13,347 bases of DNA from Paracamarosporium sp. OC-R06-R3 (lineage: Eukaryota; Ascomycota; Dothideomycetes; Pleosporales; Didymosphaeriaceae): NCBI GenBank assembly GCA_019828545.1, contig JACVRA010000693.1, forward strand, positions 1-13,347, written 5' to 3'. Of this stretch, positions 1 through 9,540 are shown in pieces (within the stretch, counting starts at the first letter, position 1; each line of letters begins with the position of its first letter). The notes under the pieces are model-generated. The model saw only the letters and a program-made list of their open reading frames with translations, made no database searches and was not told the DNA's origin. Position numbers and translations under genes: made by a program.

Positions 1-690
1 TTTACTTTTTATAAATTTTTTTCTTTAATTTTATTTATTTTTAATATTATATATATTTAATTTATTTTTACTATAACCTTTTTTTAGTTCTTTTTTTTAT
101 TTTTTTATTTTATTTCTTTTTTCTTCTTTTTTATTTATACCTCTTTTCTTTCTATTTTATATTATATACTTTTTTAATTTTTTTATTTAAAACTTTTTCT
201 TTTTTATTAACTATTTATTTTTTTTTTTCTTTTACTTACTATTAATTATTTTTCTTTTTTTCTACTTATTATTAATTTTTTTTTTTCTTTTTCTACTTAT
301 TATTTTTACTTTTTACTAGTTTTTTATCCTTTTTTTTATTATATTTTTAATTATTATTTTATTCTTATACTATAATACTTTATATAGAATTTACTTTTAT
401 AATTTTTAAATAAATACTATTTACTTACTTAAAAAATTAATATTTCTATATATTTTATTACTATAATCTATTATATACTAGACTATTTATACTTTTTTTT
501 TTATTATTAGTTTTTTAGTATTACTTTTTTATTTTAATTCTTTTCTTTTTTATATTATTTCTTAACTTATTATTTTTTTTTTATTATAAATAAGTTTATC
601 TTTTACTTTTTTTTTCTTTTCTTCTTTTATTTTAGTTATATTTATTTTATTATCTTTTAATTAAAATCTTTTACTCTTTTTTATTTTTTT
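1..690. repeat. Low-complexity T/C-rich tract nearly devoid of G
   Basis: The plus strand is mostly T with scattered C and A. The first 480 bases contain only three G. No CA or TG dinucleotide occurs. Short runs of T broken by single C or AC recur irregularly, so this is low-complexity sequence rather than a clean tandem repeat. No reading frame of useful length is present. The lack of CA/TG fits RIP, but RIP acts on both strands and would not by itself remove G while sparing C, so the ancestor was probably already pyrimidine-rich on this strand. Confidence 0.8.
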
Positions 691-900
691 TAAGTAATAC
701 TTAAAGGGTCTACTATTTACCCTCTCTTTTCTTCTCTTTTATTTCTTTTTTTTTTTCTTTTTTTTTTTATTTTTTTATAATACGTAAAAGGTCTACCTTT
801 TATCTCTATTAATTACCCTCTTTACGTAATAATTATATAATAATAAAAAAATAAAAAAATAAATATAAAAAAAAAATAACTTATTTTATTAATAATTAAA
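691..900. repeat. Inverted repeat linking a T-run and an A-run
   Basis: The left arm (769-788) ends in TACGTAAA and the right arm (821-852) begins with TTTACGTA, an exact 8-bp inverted match. It extends imperfectly into the flanking T-run on the left and A-run on the right, the right arm having about 12 extra bases. The spacer carries AAGGTCTAC, which also occurs with one extra G near 704, followed in both places by TACCCTC. It could be a hairpin or the remnant of a terminal inverted repeat, but no element is visible around it. Confidence 0.45.
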
Positions 901-1604
901 GAATAATACCTATCCTACTAATATATATAACTTAAAAAATAAATAGTATTTAATTAGGTAAAGAATTCTTTTTACTTTTAAATAACTTATTTTATTATTA
1001 TAAATATAAAAATTTCTATTTAAGTAGTATTTTTAAAAGGCTATTCTTTATTTTATTTTCTTTATTTTATAAGTTAAGTTAATAGTCTATACCTTATTAA
1101 AAAGTAAATAAGTAGCTAAGTAATCTTATTTTATTTATATTACTAAATTTAATAGTTTATTCTTTTATATTTCTTTATATAATTACTAAAATTAAAAAGA
1201 TTTTTAATAGACTACTATACTACTTTAATTTTTATACTATACGTTTACTAAAGTTTATATAACCCTTAAAAAGGTAGATTACTAATATAGTAAGGGATAA
1301 AATATCTTATAAAAAATATAAAAGAATTTTAAAGATTTTAGGTTTAAATTTTAAGTTTATTTTAGTTTTATACCTTAACTAGGTTATTTAATTATAGTAT
1401 AGGACCTATTTAGTAAAGGTAATCTATCTTATATTAAATTTAATTCTTTTTTTTTTATACTTTTAGTTTACTTATAGGCTATTAAGATGCTACTATTTTT
1501 TAAGAAGTAGACGCCTTTTAACTATAAATACTCTATAGTAGGTTATATACTAAAAAGGCTAGATTAAATTAAGTAAAGATATTAAAGATTAAAGGAAATT
1601 TAAT
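901..1604. other. AT-rich RIP-type DNA with no recognisable gene
   Basis: There is no open frame of significance on either strand. Remaining C is followed by T, C or G and remaining G is preceded by A, C or G, so every possible CA/TG site is gone until a TG at 1488-1489. CpG survives (for example ACG near 1243), so the loss is specific to the CA/TG context. Whatever was encoded here cannot be recognised. Confidence 0.7.
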
Positions 1605-1793
1605 ATTAAGTTAATTAATACCTTAGGCCTATTATTAAAATCTAATATTAAGTTAATTAGTACCTTAGGCCTATTATTAAAATTTAGTATTAAGTTAATT
1701 AGCACTTTAGGCCTATTATTAGAATTTAGCGTTAGGTTAATTAGCATTTTAGGCCTATTACTAAAATCTAGTATTAGGTTAATTAGCACCTTA
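1605..1793. repeat. 42-bp tandem repeat, about 4.5 copies
   Basis: Units start at 1605, 1647, 1689, 1731 and 1773 (the last partial), giving a constant 42-bp period. Each full unit contains TTAGGCCTATTA followed by an AT-rich half, and copies differ mainly by transitions. Because 42 is a multiple of three, the minus strand stays open across the array (1589-1789) as a 14-residue repeat. That is a by-product of the repeat and not evidence of a gene. Confidence 0.9.
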
Positions 1794-1883
1794 ATAAAGC
1801 TCCCTATTATACGTAATTAAATAAATTATTTATACTAATTATAAGTAATAGAGATAGAAGAGGGTCTAGAAATTAAAGGGAAA

Positions 1884-1941
1884 GGATTAATTAGCTTAGG
1901 CCTATTATTAAAATCTAGTATTAGATTAATTAGTATTTTAG
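1884..1941. repeat. Detached copy of the 42-bp unit
   Basis: A further copy of the unit, with TTAGCTTAGGCCTATTATT at its core and part of a second unit after it, lies about 90 bp beyond the main array. The same AGGCCTATTA core begins at 1898. The intervening sequence (1794-1883) is unrelated, so this is either a displaced copy or an array interrupted by later sequence. Confidence 0.75.
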
Positions 1942-2072
1942 TTTAGTTAAATTTTATATTATATTAATAATTAGACTTTATACTAACTAGAAAGTATAAC
2001 TAAATTACGTTTTAAAATTATAGCTATTATATACTTAAGGATTAAAAGAGAATTTTATACCTTTATCTTTAT

Positions 2073-2110
2073 TAAGGCCTATCCTTATTATCTATAATGG
2101 CGTTAGTATA
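2073..2110. repeat. 38-bp direct repeat, left copy
   Basis: It begins TAAGGCCTATCC and ends GGCGTTAGTATA. It pairs with 2466-2503 at 33 of 38 positions in the same orientation, 393 bp apart. The two copies bracket the 56-bp tandem array, as ends of a small element or an old duplication would. Confidence 0.65.
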
Positions 2111-2198
2111 GTAGATTTAAAGGCCTTAAGTTTCTTATAAGAACTTATTTAAGCTTAAGAATAGTATTATACTTATTTATACTACTTTTATAATTAAG

Positions 2199-2395
2199 CT
2201 TTAAGTTAGCTAAAAGAGCATTTAACTGCGTTCTATACCACCTTAATAATATAACTTTAAGTTAACTAAAAGAGTATTTAACTACGTTTTATACTACTTT
2301 AATAATATAACTTAAAGCTAACTAAAAGAGCGTTTAGCTACGTTTTATACTACTTTAATAATATAGCTTTAAGCTAGCTAAAAAGAGTATTATAT
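2199..2395. repeat. 56-bp tandem repeat, about 3.5 copies
   Basis: Units start at 2199, 2255, 2311 and 2367 (partial), a constant 56-bp period. Each carries GCTAAAAGAG or a variant, then TTTAACTACG, then TATACTACTTTAATAATATA. The stretch just before the array (2171-2198) resembles the 3' half of a unit. The first unit keeps CA and TG (TGCG, ACCACC) where later units have TA, so RIP-type mutation has hit the copies unequally. No protein is implied, as 56 is not a multiple of three. Confidence 0.88.
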
Positions 2396-2465
2396 TGTAC
2401 TTATTTATACTACTTTAGCCATTTATTTACTCTTAAATTAATTAATCCTATATCCTTGCCCTTAC

Positions 2466-2503
2466 TAAGGCCTATTCTTATAATTTATAGTGGCGTTAGT
2501 ATT
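2466..2503. repeat. 38-bp direct repeat, right copy
   Basis: Partner of 2073-2110, 33 of 38 bases identical and in direct orientation. It ends GGCGTTAGTATT. Three of the five differences are transitions of the RIP type (C/T or G/A). Confidence 0.65.
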
Positions 2504-5500
2504 ATAAAGGGAGTAAAACTAAAGTATAAAGTTTTATTTATAGGTAATAACATTTACTAGCTAAGATACTATTAACGTTTTAAAGTAACTAGCTTTTTAT
2601 TATTTTATTAAAAAATTTATTTTTACTATAAATAATCCCCTACTACTACTATAAGTAAATATAAATGGAAAGAAGCTATAAAGAAAAAAATAAAAATTAA
2701 TTAAATTATTTCTACTACTTTATAATAATAAAAGTATAGTGTTTAAACTAGATTTTATTATAGCTATAAAATATAAAGTTAATAAATTCTTTTATATTAA
2801 ATTATAATAATATTAGCTCCCTCCTTTATATTAATAGTACTTTTTAATTTTAAAGTATAACTTTATTATTATATAGACTATTTTAGTTACCTTAAATAAC
2901 TTTAATCTAGTCTAGTTTTTTAAGTAGACGATTATTAACACTCTTATATTTTATAGAGTTAATTATTAGCTAAGCTTATCTCTTCTTTCTTTAGAAAACT
3001 TACTAATTTTCTTTATTATATTTAGTATATAAAGTATAAGACTATTATTAGTATTCTATAAAAAGGTTTTAGGCTATAGAAATTAAAGTATTCTAGTTAC
3101 TAGGCTTACTATAAATATAAAATAGTCCTTCTTAGGCCCTATATTAAACGCTTACGCCTTAAGTGCTATAGTAGATATTATAAATAATAAGACTAATATT
3201 AATACTATTATAAGTAGAATATTATAAAGTAGATTACTTAAGTATACTATAAGACATTATTAAACTATTTAATAGTACTTTAGTATACCTTAGTTACCTA
3301 TTTAAAATACCTTTTTATATTACTAAAACCTATTCTTAACTAATTATAGTATTATATTAAAGGGAATTATATAGCTAAAGTTAATTTTACTCTTTTATAA
3401 GTACTAACACTTTATTTAATGTTTAGCCTTAATAGTAGTATACTTAAGGCTACTAGGCCTTACTATAATTACTAAAGCTATAGGTACTAATTCTACTAGC
3501 TAAGTAACCCTTTAGTAACTAAGCTTTAACTAGTATAAACCTAGTATATACTTAATTTAATATATAAATATAGCTATAGTTAATATATTAATTTATTAGT
3601 TTTTATTTATTATCTTTACCCTTATATACCTTATAGTAGCGTAAAGTATTAAGAACTAAGTTATATTTTATAAATAAAATAGCCTCCTTACTATTTATTT
3701 AAATTATATATAGCTATTATATAGGTCCTATACAAAGTCTTATTATATTTTAGATAATATAGTAGATAGTATTATAAACTTTCTTAATAAGACTAATAAA
3801 AAGATTAGCTTATACTTTTTACTATTTATTAATAGTTTTACTATATTAATTATAGCATCTTATTTACTTATACTTATAAAAAGGGATACTTAGCCTATAC
3901 CTATTACCTTACTTACTCTTATTAGTCTTTTAATAGCTATAGTATCTTTTAACTATTACTTAATCTATAGCTTTAACTACCTTTATTTAATACTTAATAG
4001 TAGTAGTAGATAATAAATATAATTATTTAAGGCTTTTATAGTTTTTTAAAGACCTCTTTAAAAAACTTAGTAGTACTACTTAGTCTTTATACTTTTAATC
4101 TATTTAGTTTACTAAACTATATCTTACTATAATAGCTAACTATAATTACTAGCCTATAGTAAAATGCTAAAGAGGCTATATATATTATTATAGGTTATTT
4201 ATTTTACTACTAAGGCTATTATACCAAGCTTAGGTTACTAGCGCCTTATAGGTTAAGTATATTAGGATTAATAAATGGCTATATACCTTACTTAATGCTA
4301 TTAATTATTCTAAGTAGTATAAGTACTAAGCCTATTAATAATCTTAGAAATCCTATAAAGTAGTAGCTTTTTAGTTAATTAATAGTTAATACGTCTTCTA
4401 CTAATATAGTATATAGCCCTTAAAAGTTAGTAGCCTTAAATTAAATATAAATGCTATTAATTACTCTACTAAATAGGCTTATAAAAGAGGATAGAATACT
4501 AAGAAATATAAATAACCTAAAGGAATAAAAAAGATATATATAGTACTATAGCTTTTTAAGGAAGAAACGTATTAATTAGAAAATAAAACTAAAGATAGCT
4601 AAGAAGCTCTACTTTTTATTACTTAGCTATAATACTTATATAAAAAGGACCTACTCTATTCTAAAAGTATATTCTTTTTTTAATATAGCCTACTTAATGT
4701 ACTATTACTCTTAAGTAAAAGGCTTTAATAATTTAAAATTATTAGGGGTAAGCTGTTCTCTTAAGTACTATAGGAGATAGTCTTACTTAGATACTATATA
4801 AATAAATAAAGCCCCGTTGTAATTAAATAATACTAATATAGTAGTAGTAATGCCTTTAGTTATAAATAAATTATTTAGTTTATATTAAATACTCCTTTTA
4901 ATATTAGAGTAACCTTAAAAGTATTTATAATTTAATATATTTAATCTATTATACTAGTAGCTTATATTCTCCTATATAATAGTAAGAAGATTATCTATTA
5001 AAAAGGCTAAAGGCTAAAGTAATAAGAAATTACTATAGGCTAAATAAAATACTAAAGAGTAGAAGGTAAAGTCTTATAATCTTTAAAACTTATAAAGTAC
5101 TCTATTTTAATTAGCTAAAAGATAGTATACTAATTTATTATATAGGTTTATAAACCGTCTATTTAGATAATTAATATTAACTACTAGTATATATAATATA
5201 GTATTAATATTACTTAATATATACTTTTACTTTAACTCTATCTTAAGCTAGTCTAGTCTATTAGTAAATAAGCTTTAGTAATTATAGTTAATATAAGGGA
5301 TAGTATTTACTTTTAATACTTCTTTATTAAACTATCTATTATAGGTAATGCTATTTTTAAGCTCTATAGCCTCTTTATTAGAATTAGACGCTTTCTTAAT
5401 AGGCTAAAGTTAAGTCTTCTTTAATATAGATTACATCTACTTAATTACTTTAATTTTAATATTTACGCTATAATTATATACGTAGAAGGTAGGCTAGTTC

Positions 5501-5988
5501 TCTATTTAAAAAGTATCCTACGTACTCTATTATATATAGGTAGGCTACGCTAGTATAAACTTCTCCTAAAAGGTTGTCTACTTATTAAAGGTAATCTTTT
5601 ATATATAGGGACTATTAAGTTTCTAAGACGACTTTATACCCTCCCTTAATAGTTTACTATTAAGGAATACTTACTTAATATATAAGGCTAAGACTTATAT
5701 ATAGTAATATAGTAAAGTACTAAATTAAAAGGATTTCTTATAACGTTTTTAAAGTATACCTTATAATAGTAGCTCTTTAGGCGTATTAGTAATAGAATAT
5801 ATAATAATATATTAAGTTTCTTTTATAGTAGCTATTACTAGTTAAAATGTCTAATACTTTAGGTTAAATATTAGTTTATAGATATACTTATTACTATAGA
5901 AGGCTTACTAGTTTCTAAAGCTAATTATAATATTATTAAAAAATTAACTTAACGGCTATATAATTAGCTTTAGTGGCCATCTAATAAT
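2504..5988. other. Long AT-rich RIP-type block without identifiable genes
   Basis: About 3.5 kb with very few CA or TG dinucleotides, very frequent TA, and TAA/TAG stops in every frame. TGA is almost absent simply because TG is almost absent. Some frames (for example parts of 4450-5050 on the plus strand) have locally fewer stops and lysine- and leucine-rich translations, but no motif can be recognised and the stop density is near what this composition predicts. It is most likely one or more old transposable elements or duplicated genes destroyed by RIP. Confidence 0.7.
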
Positions 5989-6174
5989 TGTTACATAGGC
6001 AGGTAAAGAGTACCTGTTTTCACNNCTGTTAGGCCCCGACGGGACACGTTAGGTGATAAGGGGTTATATTATACTAGAGCTGGCAAAAATAGTTAGCTAG
6101 TAATTTGTCTATCCTATAATCTATTATTAATTCCCTTAAGTTAAGTCTACATTGCTACTACCCGTAACCTGACA
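5989..6174 (+). repeat. Probable 5' LTR (186 bp)
   Basis: It starts TGTTAC and ends CCTGACA. If the first T of TTAC is a RIP product of C, the ends become TGTCA and TGACA, a perfect short terminal inverted repeat typical of LTRs. It sits about 50 bp upstream of gag, where a 5' LTR belongs. Base composition changes sharply at its left edge, from AT-rich DNA to sequence with ordinary CA/TG. GGTA and TACC flank AAGAG near 6002-6014. Without a second copy to compare, the boundaries remain inferred. Confidence 0.6.
6024..6025. other. Two-base N gap
   Basis: Two undetermined bases lie inside the probable LTR, between TTTTCAC and CTGTTAGG. They mark an ambiguous or joined position in the assembly. 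The flanks look continuous in composition, but the true distance across the gap cannot be known from the sequence. Confidence 0.95.
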
Positions 6175-6223
6175 TTTGAATTGCTCTTACTTTTACGTAA
6201 GCAGTCTAGACCGACTTACCTCC
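6175..6223 (+). promoter_or_regulatory. Short leader between LTR and gag, expected primer-binding region
   Basis: The first bases after the inferred LTR end are TTTGAATTGCTC. No standard TGG-beginning tRNA primer-binding site is obvious. RIP may have changed it, or the element may prime itself. The frame open from 6176 into gag starts with TTG; the first ATG in gag frame is at 6224, taken here as the start. Confidence 0.35.
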
Positions 6224-7357
6224 ATGGACTCCGAACGGGCTGAATCTAGGAGCGGCCAGGCCGCCCAAGACTCTTACGTTATAGTCTTAGTAGATAATGC
6301 TAATTTAGTGAGTAAAGACGTACGACCAACTCCGTCTCCGATAACTCCTCCTCTTCTCCGTTAACCAGCAACAACCTACACTAGTCAACGCCCACCGGCG
6401 CCTAACGGCCCAAGAGAGGACCAGCTGACGACAACTATGATTAATTGGGACGCAATAGACGACGGTACGTTCAGTAACCTAGATGTAGCCCTCAAATAGC
6501 TAAGAGATAAAAGAAACGCTGCGGAACTGCAGCGTATAAATGACATTCGGCGACGCTACGAGTCAGGCGACGCCAGTGCACTCTTTGAGTCTACACGGGA
6601 TACCGTACAGTAGCAAGGAGCCATGAAGGCTCCCTCTCTGCAGCCACCAATGCAAAAGCAGCCTCATGAGTATACGCAAAAGGATCGTTGCAACTTCAAC
6701 TGGTAGAAGGATAATTGTGAACTTTACTTTTAAGCCTTAGAGACGTATTTCATTAGTGAACAAATAAAGGTTAATTACGCCTTGCAGTTTGTCTCCGACG
6801 TCCTCTGTATAGCCTGGAAGACTGAGGTCCAGTCCCAATTGTTAATAGATCCATCCTGGAAGGAGACATGGGAGGCACTAAAGGGAAAGATGCTTCGAGC
6901 GTTGGGATCCCCCGAAGAACGACGCCAATTAGCGTACGATCAATTAAAACGGTGCTAATAGAGGCTAGGCTAGGCCCCTTTAGACCTATTAGACTATCTT
7001 TAGAGCTATTAGGAGGAGTTAGAGGTTACTAACGTTGAACGCTAGAAGTTAGAGTTTATTAGGTGCCTTTCTCTATATATCTAACAACGCCTATAGACGA
7101 TTCTGCCAGAACTCAAAATAACAATATCTAACGTTAAGCTTTAGGCTTTAATTATTTTTAGGATGGAAAAATTGTCTATAATAAGGGCCGTTTCCCTAGC
7201 CTAAAGACAACCACTTAAGAACTAATAGTAGAAGTTAGAAACTAGGGGGAGCAATAGACCCTAAAAGCAAACAAAGAAGGCTAGTAAGTAAGGTAATAGT
7301 CTAAGAAGAAGTAGGGTGGTGCTATTAGGACCTACTAAGCCTAATAACGCGTTAACG

Positions 7358-7402
7358 TGCTATTATTATAATAAAGTGGGATATATCTGTCTAGACTACC
7401 CT
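7358..7402 (+). other. Gag CCHC zinc knuckle with three of four ligands mutated
   Basis: The frame reads C-Y-Y-Y-N-K-V-G-Y-I-C-L-D-Y-P. A retroviral-type knuckle needs C-x2-C-x4-H-x4-C. Here the first Cys remains, while the second Cys, the His and the last Cys are all Tyr. Cys to Tyr needs TG to TA and His to Tyr needs CA to TA, both RIP changes. Spacing and the surrounding KVG and P residues make the identification firm. Confidence 0.85.
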
Positions 7403-7470
7403 ACTCTTAATAAGGCAGCCGCCCCCAGGTTACGAGACGCTAAGGCGGATAAAGAAAAGTTGCACCTATT

Positions 7471-7477
7471 AAAAAAA
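7471..7477 (+). promoter_or_regulatory. Candidate -1 frameshift heptamer between gag and pol
   Basis: Seven A lie so that the gag frame reads TTA AAA AAA, placing A AAA AAA in the X XXY YYZ phase needed for -1 slippage. Gag codons start at positions with remainder 2 on division by 3 and pol codons at remainder 1, exactly a -1 change. Gag stops at 7484 just after. No pseudoknot was verified downstream, and the pol frame has a TAA at 7480 that could be a RIP product of CAA. Confidence 0.4.
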
Positions 7478-7599
7478 GATAAGTAGTAGAAGGACTTATA
7501 ATAGCCCTATCTACCTATATTAATTTAGTTGTAAACTATATTAACTAAGTCCTAGAGGTCTATGAAATAGGCTCGTTGTTTAACTAGCTATATAAGTAG

Positions 7600-7917
7600 C
7601 TAAAAGGGATGCTTACCCTTAGGGCTAGAGTTAAATAAGAGTCTATAGAAGCCCTAGTAGACTCTACGTCTACCCTAAACCTCCTCTCCTTAGCAAAGGC
7701 TAAATAGTTAGGGGCGGACGTGACGCCTTTAGACGATCTACTTATAAAAGCAGTAAATAGGTCTTAAATGGCGATATACAGTACTACAGTCCTTAATACG
7801 GAGCTTATAGACTCTTAAGGACGAAGGCAAATTTAGACGTTACTATTTATAGTAGTAGACCTTTTAAGGTATAACATATTCTTAGGTTTACTATAGTTTA
7901 ACTAGACAAACCTAAAG
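7600..7917 (+). pseudogene. pol protease (retropepsin) domain
   Basis: An ALVDS segment with the catalytic-type Asp at 7660-7662 is followed by LNLLS and LG, the usual context of the retropepsin active site. The residue after Asp-Ser is Thr (ACG) where Gly or Ala is expected; Ala (GCG) to Thr is a TG to TA change. The C-terminal part contains YNIFLG (from 7870), the ILG-type motif that precedes the end of gypsy proteases. Stops are frequent, so the domain is inactive. Confidence 0.75.
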
Positions 7918-8199
7918 GTGAACGTTGCAAGTCGTCAAATCCTTTTTCAAAAGGAGATTGAGGGACTGCATCTCCCCTTTGAGAAGATTGCTATTGAAGG
8001 TACGGAGGAGTTCGATCGTACGCTTCGAGACCCGTATGCAGCCGTTTATGCTTTTGTAGTGTCGGGCGTAGGCAACTTGGCACTAAATAGACCTACCGGC
8101 CCCAAAGAGGGACCAATGCCAGATATCTACTCCGAGTTCAAGGACCTCGGCTCTAACAAGGACTATAAAGCTGTGCTGGATCATAATAAAAACGATCTA

Positions 8200-9060
8200 T
8201 ATATAGAGCTCAAGTTAGGCCAGCAACTGCCGCATTTCCCTATATACAACCTTACGGTTTCCAAATTAGAGACTCTTTAGAAGTATATTAAGGAATACCT
8301 TGCAAGAGGTTGGATTTATTACTCAAAATCCCCAGCGGGGGCGCCAATCCTCTTTGTAAAGAAGAAAGATGGCAGCCTTAGGCTTTGTGTAGATTATTAA
8401 GGACTTAATAAAATCACGATCAAGAACCGTAGATCTCTCCCACTAATCGCAGAATCGTTGGATCGGCTTAAACAGGCCAAAGTCTTTACCAAGATCGACC
8501 TAAAAGAGGCCTATCACCGAGTACGGATAGCAGAAGGTAACGAATAGAAAACAGCGTTTAGGACCCATTACGGCCATTTTAAATATCTAGTAATGCCCTT
8601 TAGACTTACCAACGCGCCAGCCTAGTTTCAGGGCCTTATTACCCAAGCACTGGCTGGATTGATCGACGTCAGCTGCATTGTGTACCTAGACGATATTTTA
8701 ATCTTTTCGGACACAGAGGAGGACCACGTACGTCATGTCCGGGAAGTCTTACAACGGTTGTGAGAAGCAAAGCTATTTGTCAACACAAAGAAGTGTGAAT
8801 GGCACACTAGCACCACAGAGTACCTAGGTTTTATCATTACAGCCGAAGGGCTAACTATTAACCCAAATTAGGTTAAAGCAATCCGATCGTGGCCTATGCT
8901 AACTTGTGTACGCGATATAAGAGTATTCATTGGATTCATAAACTACTATCGTAGATTTATCGCCAATTTCTCCCAAATAGCGCTTCCTCTTACCAGTTTG
9001 ACGAAGAAAGGTCCAAATAGCGCCCGTTAGGGGCCAGCCATAAAGAGGGAGGAGAGCGTT
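8200..9060 (+). pseudogene. pol reverse transcriptase domain
   Basis: The entry segment PIYNLT with a following Leu-rich helix is typical of gypsy RTs. Later blocks are [20 protein letters not shown] followed by a stop at 8398-8400, then [20 protein letters not shown], an FxLTNAPA block with a Q-position stop, and [10 protein letters not shown], whose catalytic YLDD starts at 8683. EYLGFII and INYYRRFI mark the thumb side. The two Asp of YLDD and the Asp of KIDL remain, so the catalytic triad survives although eight or so stops cut the domain. Confidence 0.93.
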
Positions 9061-9123
9061 CACCTGGAATTAGGGCCAGAGAGTCGCTAAGCTTTCTAGG
9101 ACCTTAAGGACGCGTTTCTCAAC

Positions 9124-9540
9124 GTGCCGATACTCGCTCACTATAAGAGTGGCAGAAAGACACGTTTAGAGACTAACGCTTCTAGAGGGGCGATTAGCGC
9201 CATTTGTAGCCAATTAGTCCCTAATGGGGACGGGCGGGTGACATGGCGGCCTATCAATTTCTTTTCGAAGAAACTGAACGCTGCTCAGTATCATTACGAT
9301 ACGCACGACAAAGAGCTACTTGCTATTGTTAAAGGCATCAAACACTGGCGCCAGTATCTACAAGGACAACGTTTCGAGGTCTTGACGGACCATAATAACC
9401 TACAATAGTTTATGGAGACGAAGACGCTCACAGGACGTCATGTTCAGTCTTACTTGACCTTGTCTAAGTACGATTTTGTGATGACTTATCGTACGGGATC
9501 TACAAATCCGGCGGACGGATTGTCCCGACGCCCAGACCAC
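9124..9540 (+). pseudogene. pol RNase H domain
   Basis: The translation has ETNASRGAI, INFFSKKLN, YHYDTHDKELLAIV, HWRQYL, FEVLTDHNNL, then after one TAG stop YDFVMTYRTGSTNPADGLSR. These are the standard RNase H and tether blocks of Ty3/gypsy pol. The first catalytic Asp (TDAS) is Asn here (AAC at 9175-9177), a TG to TA change. Glu of KEL and Asp of TDH remain. It is the least mutated part of the element: one stop between 9124 and 9741. Confidence 0.92.

Larger units (their letters stand above)
6224..7486 (+). pseudogene. gag: gag polyprotein, RIP-inactivated
   Basis: Gag would form the virus-like particle and bind the element RNA. The frame starts with ATG at 6224 (protein begins MDSERAESRSGQ), the first methionine in phase after the leader. 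It stays in frame 2 through to a C-terminal CCHC zinc knuckle at 7358-7402, over 400 codons. About 20 in-frame stops interrupt it, all TAA or TAG, sparse before 6950 and dense after. The middle has the charged, tryptophan-containing character of fungal gypsy capsids, including a WKETWEALKGKM stretch near 6860. Since RIP makes only substitutions, the continuous frame is probably ancestral. The product could not be made today without reading through every stop. Confidence 0.85.

Noticed and set aside
1589..1789. Minus-strand open frame of 66 codons with a 14-residue repeat
   Set aside because: It is produced by the 42-bp tandem repeat, whose length is a multiple of three. It has no independent start context or family resemblance.
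1605..2395. CRISPR-like repeats
   Set aside because: Units are directly adjacent with no unique spacers, and the DNA is eukaryotic.
4450..5060. A RIPed coding region on the plus strand with relatively few stops
   Set aside because: Stop frequency is about what a TA-rich, TG-free composition gives, and the translation shows no recognisable motif.
5900..5980. Minus-strand gene starting ATG GCC ACT AAA at 5980
   Set aside because: The first 14 codons are open, but stops then come at the background rate and no motif follows.
1..5988. Mitochondrial or other organelle DNA, suggested by AT content
   Set aside because: No mitochondrial gene, rRNA or tRNA motif is visible, and the dinucleotide pattern (no CA/TG, CpG kept) is that of RIP. 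The block adjoins a nuclear retroelement.
1..5988. Centromere core
   Set aside because: RIPed AT-rich DNA can form fungal centromeres, but nothing in the sequence separates that from ordinary heterochromatin.
7918..8280. Stand-alone gene of 120 codons
   Set aside because: It opens with GTG, follows the protease in the same frame and runs into RT. It is the protease-RT linker plus the start of RT.
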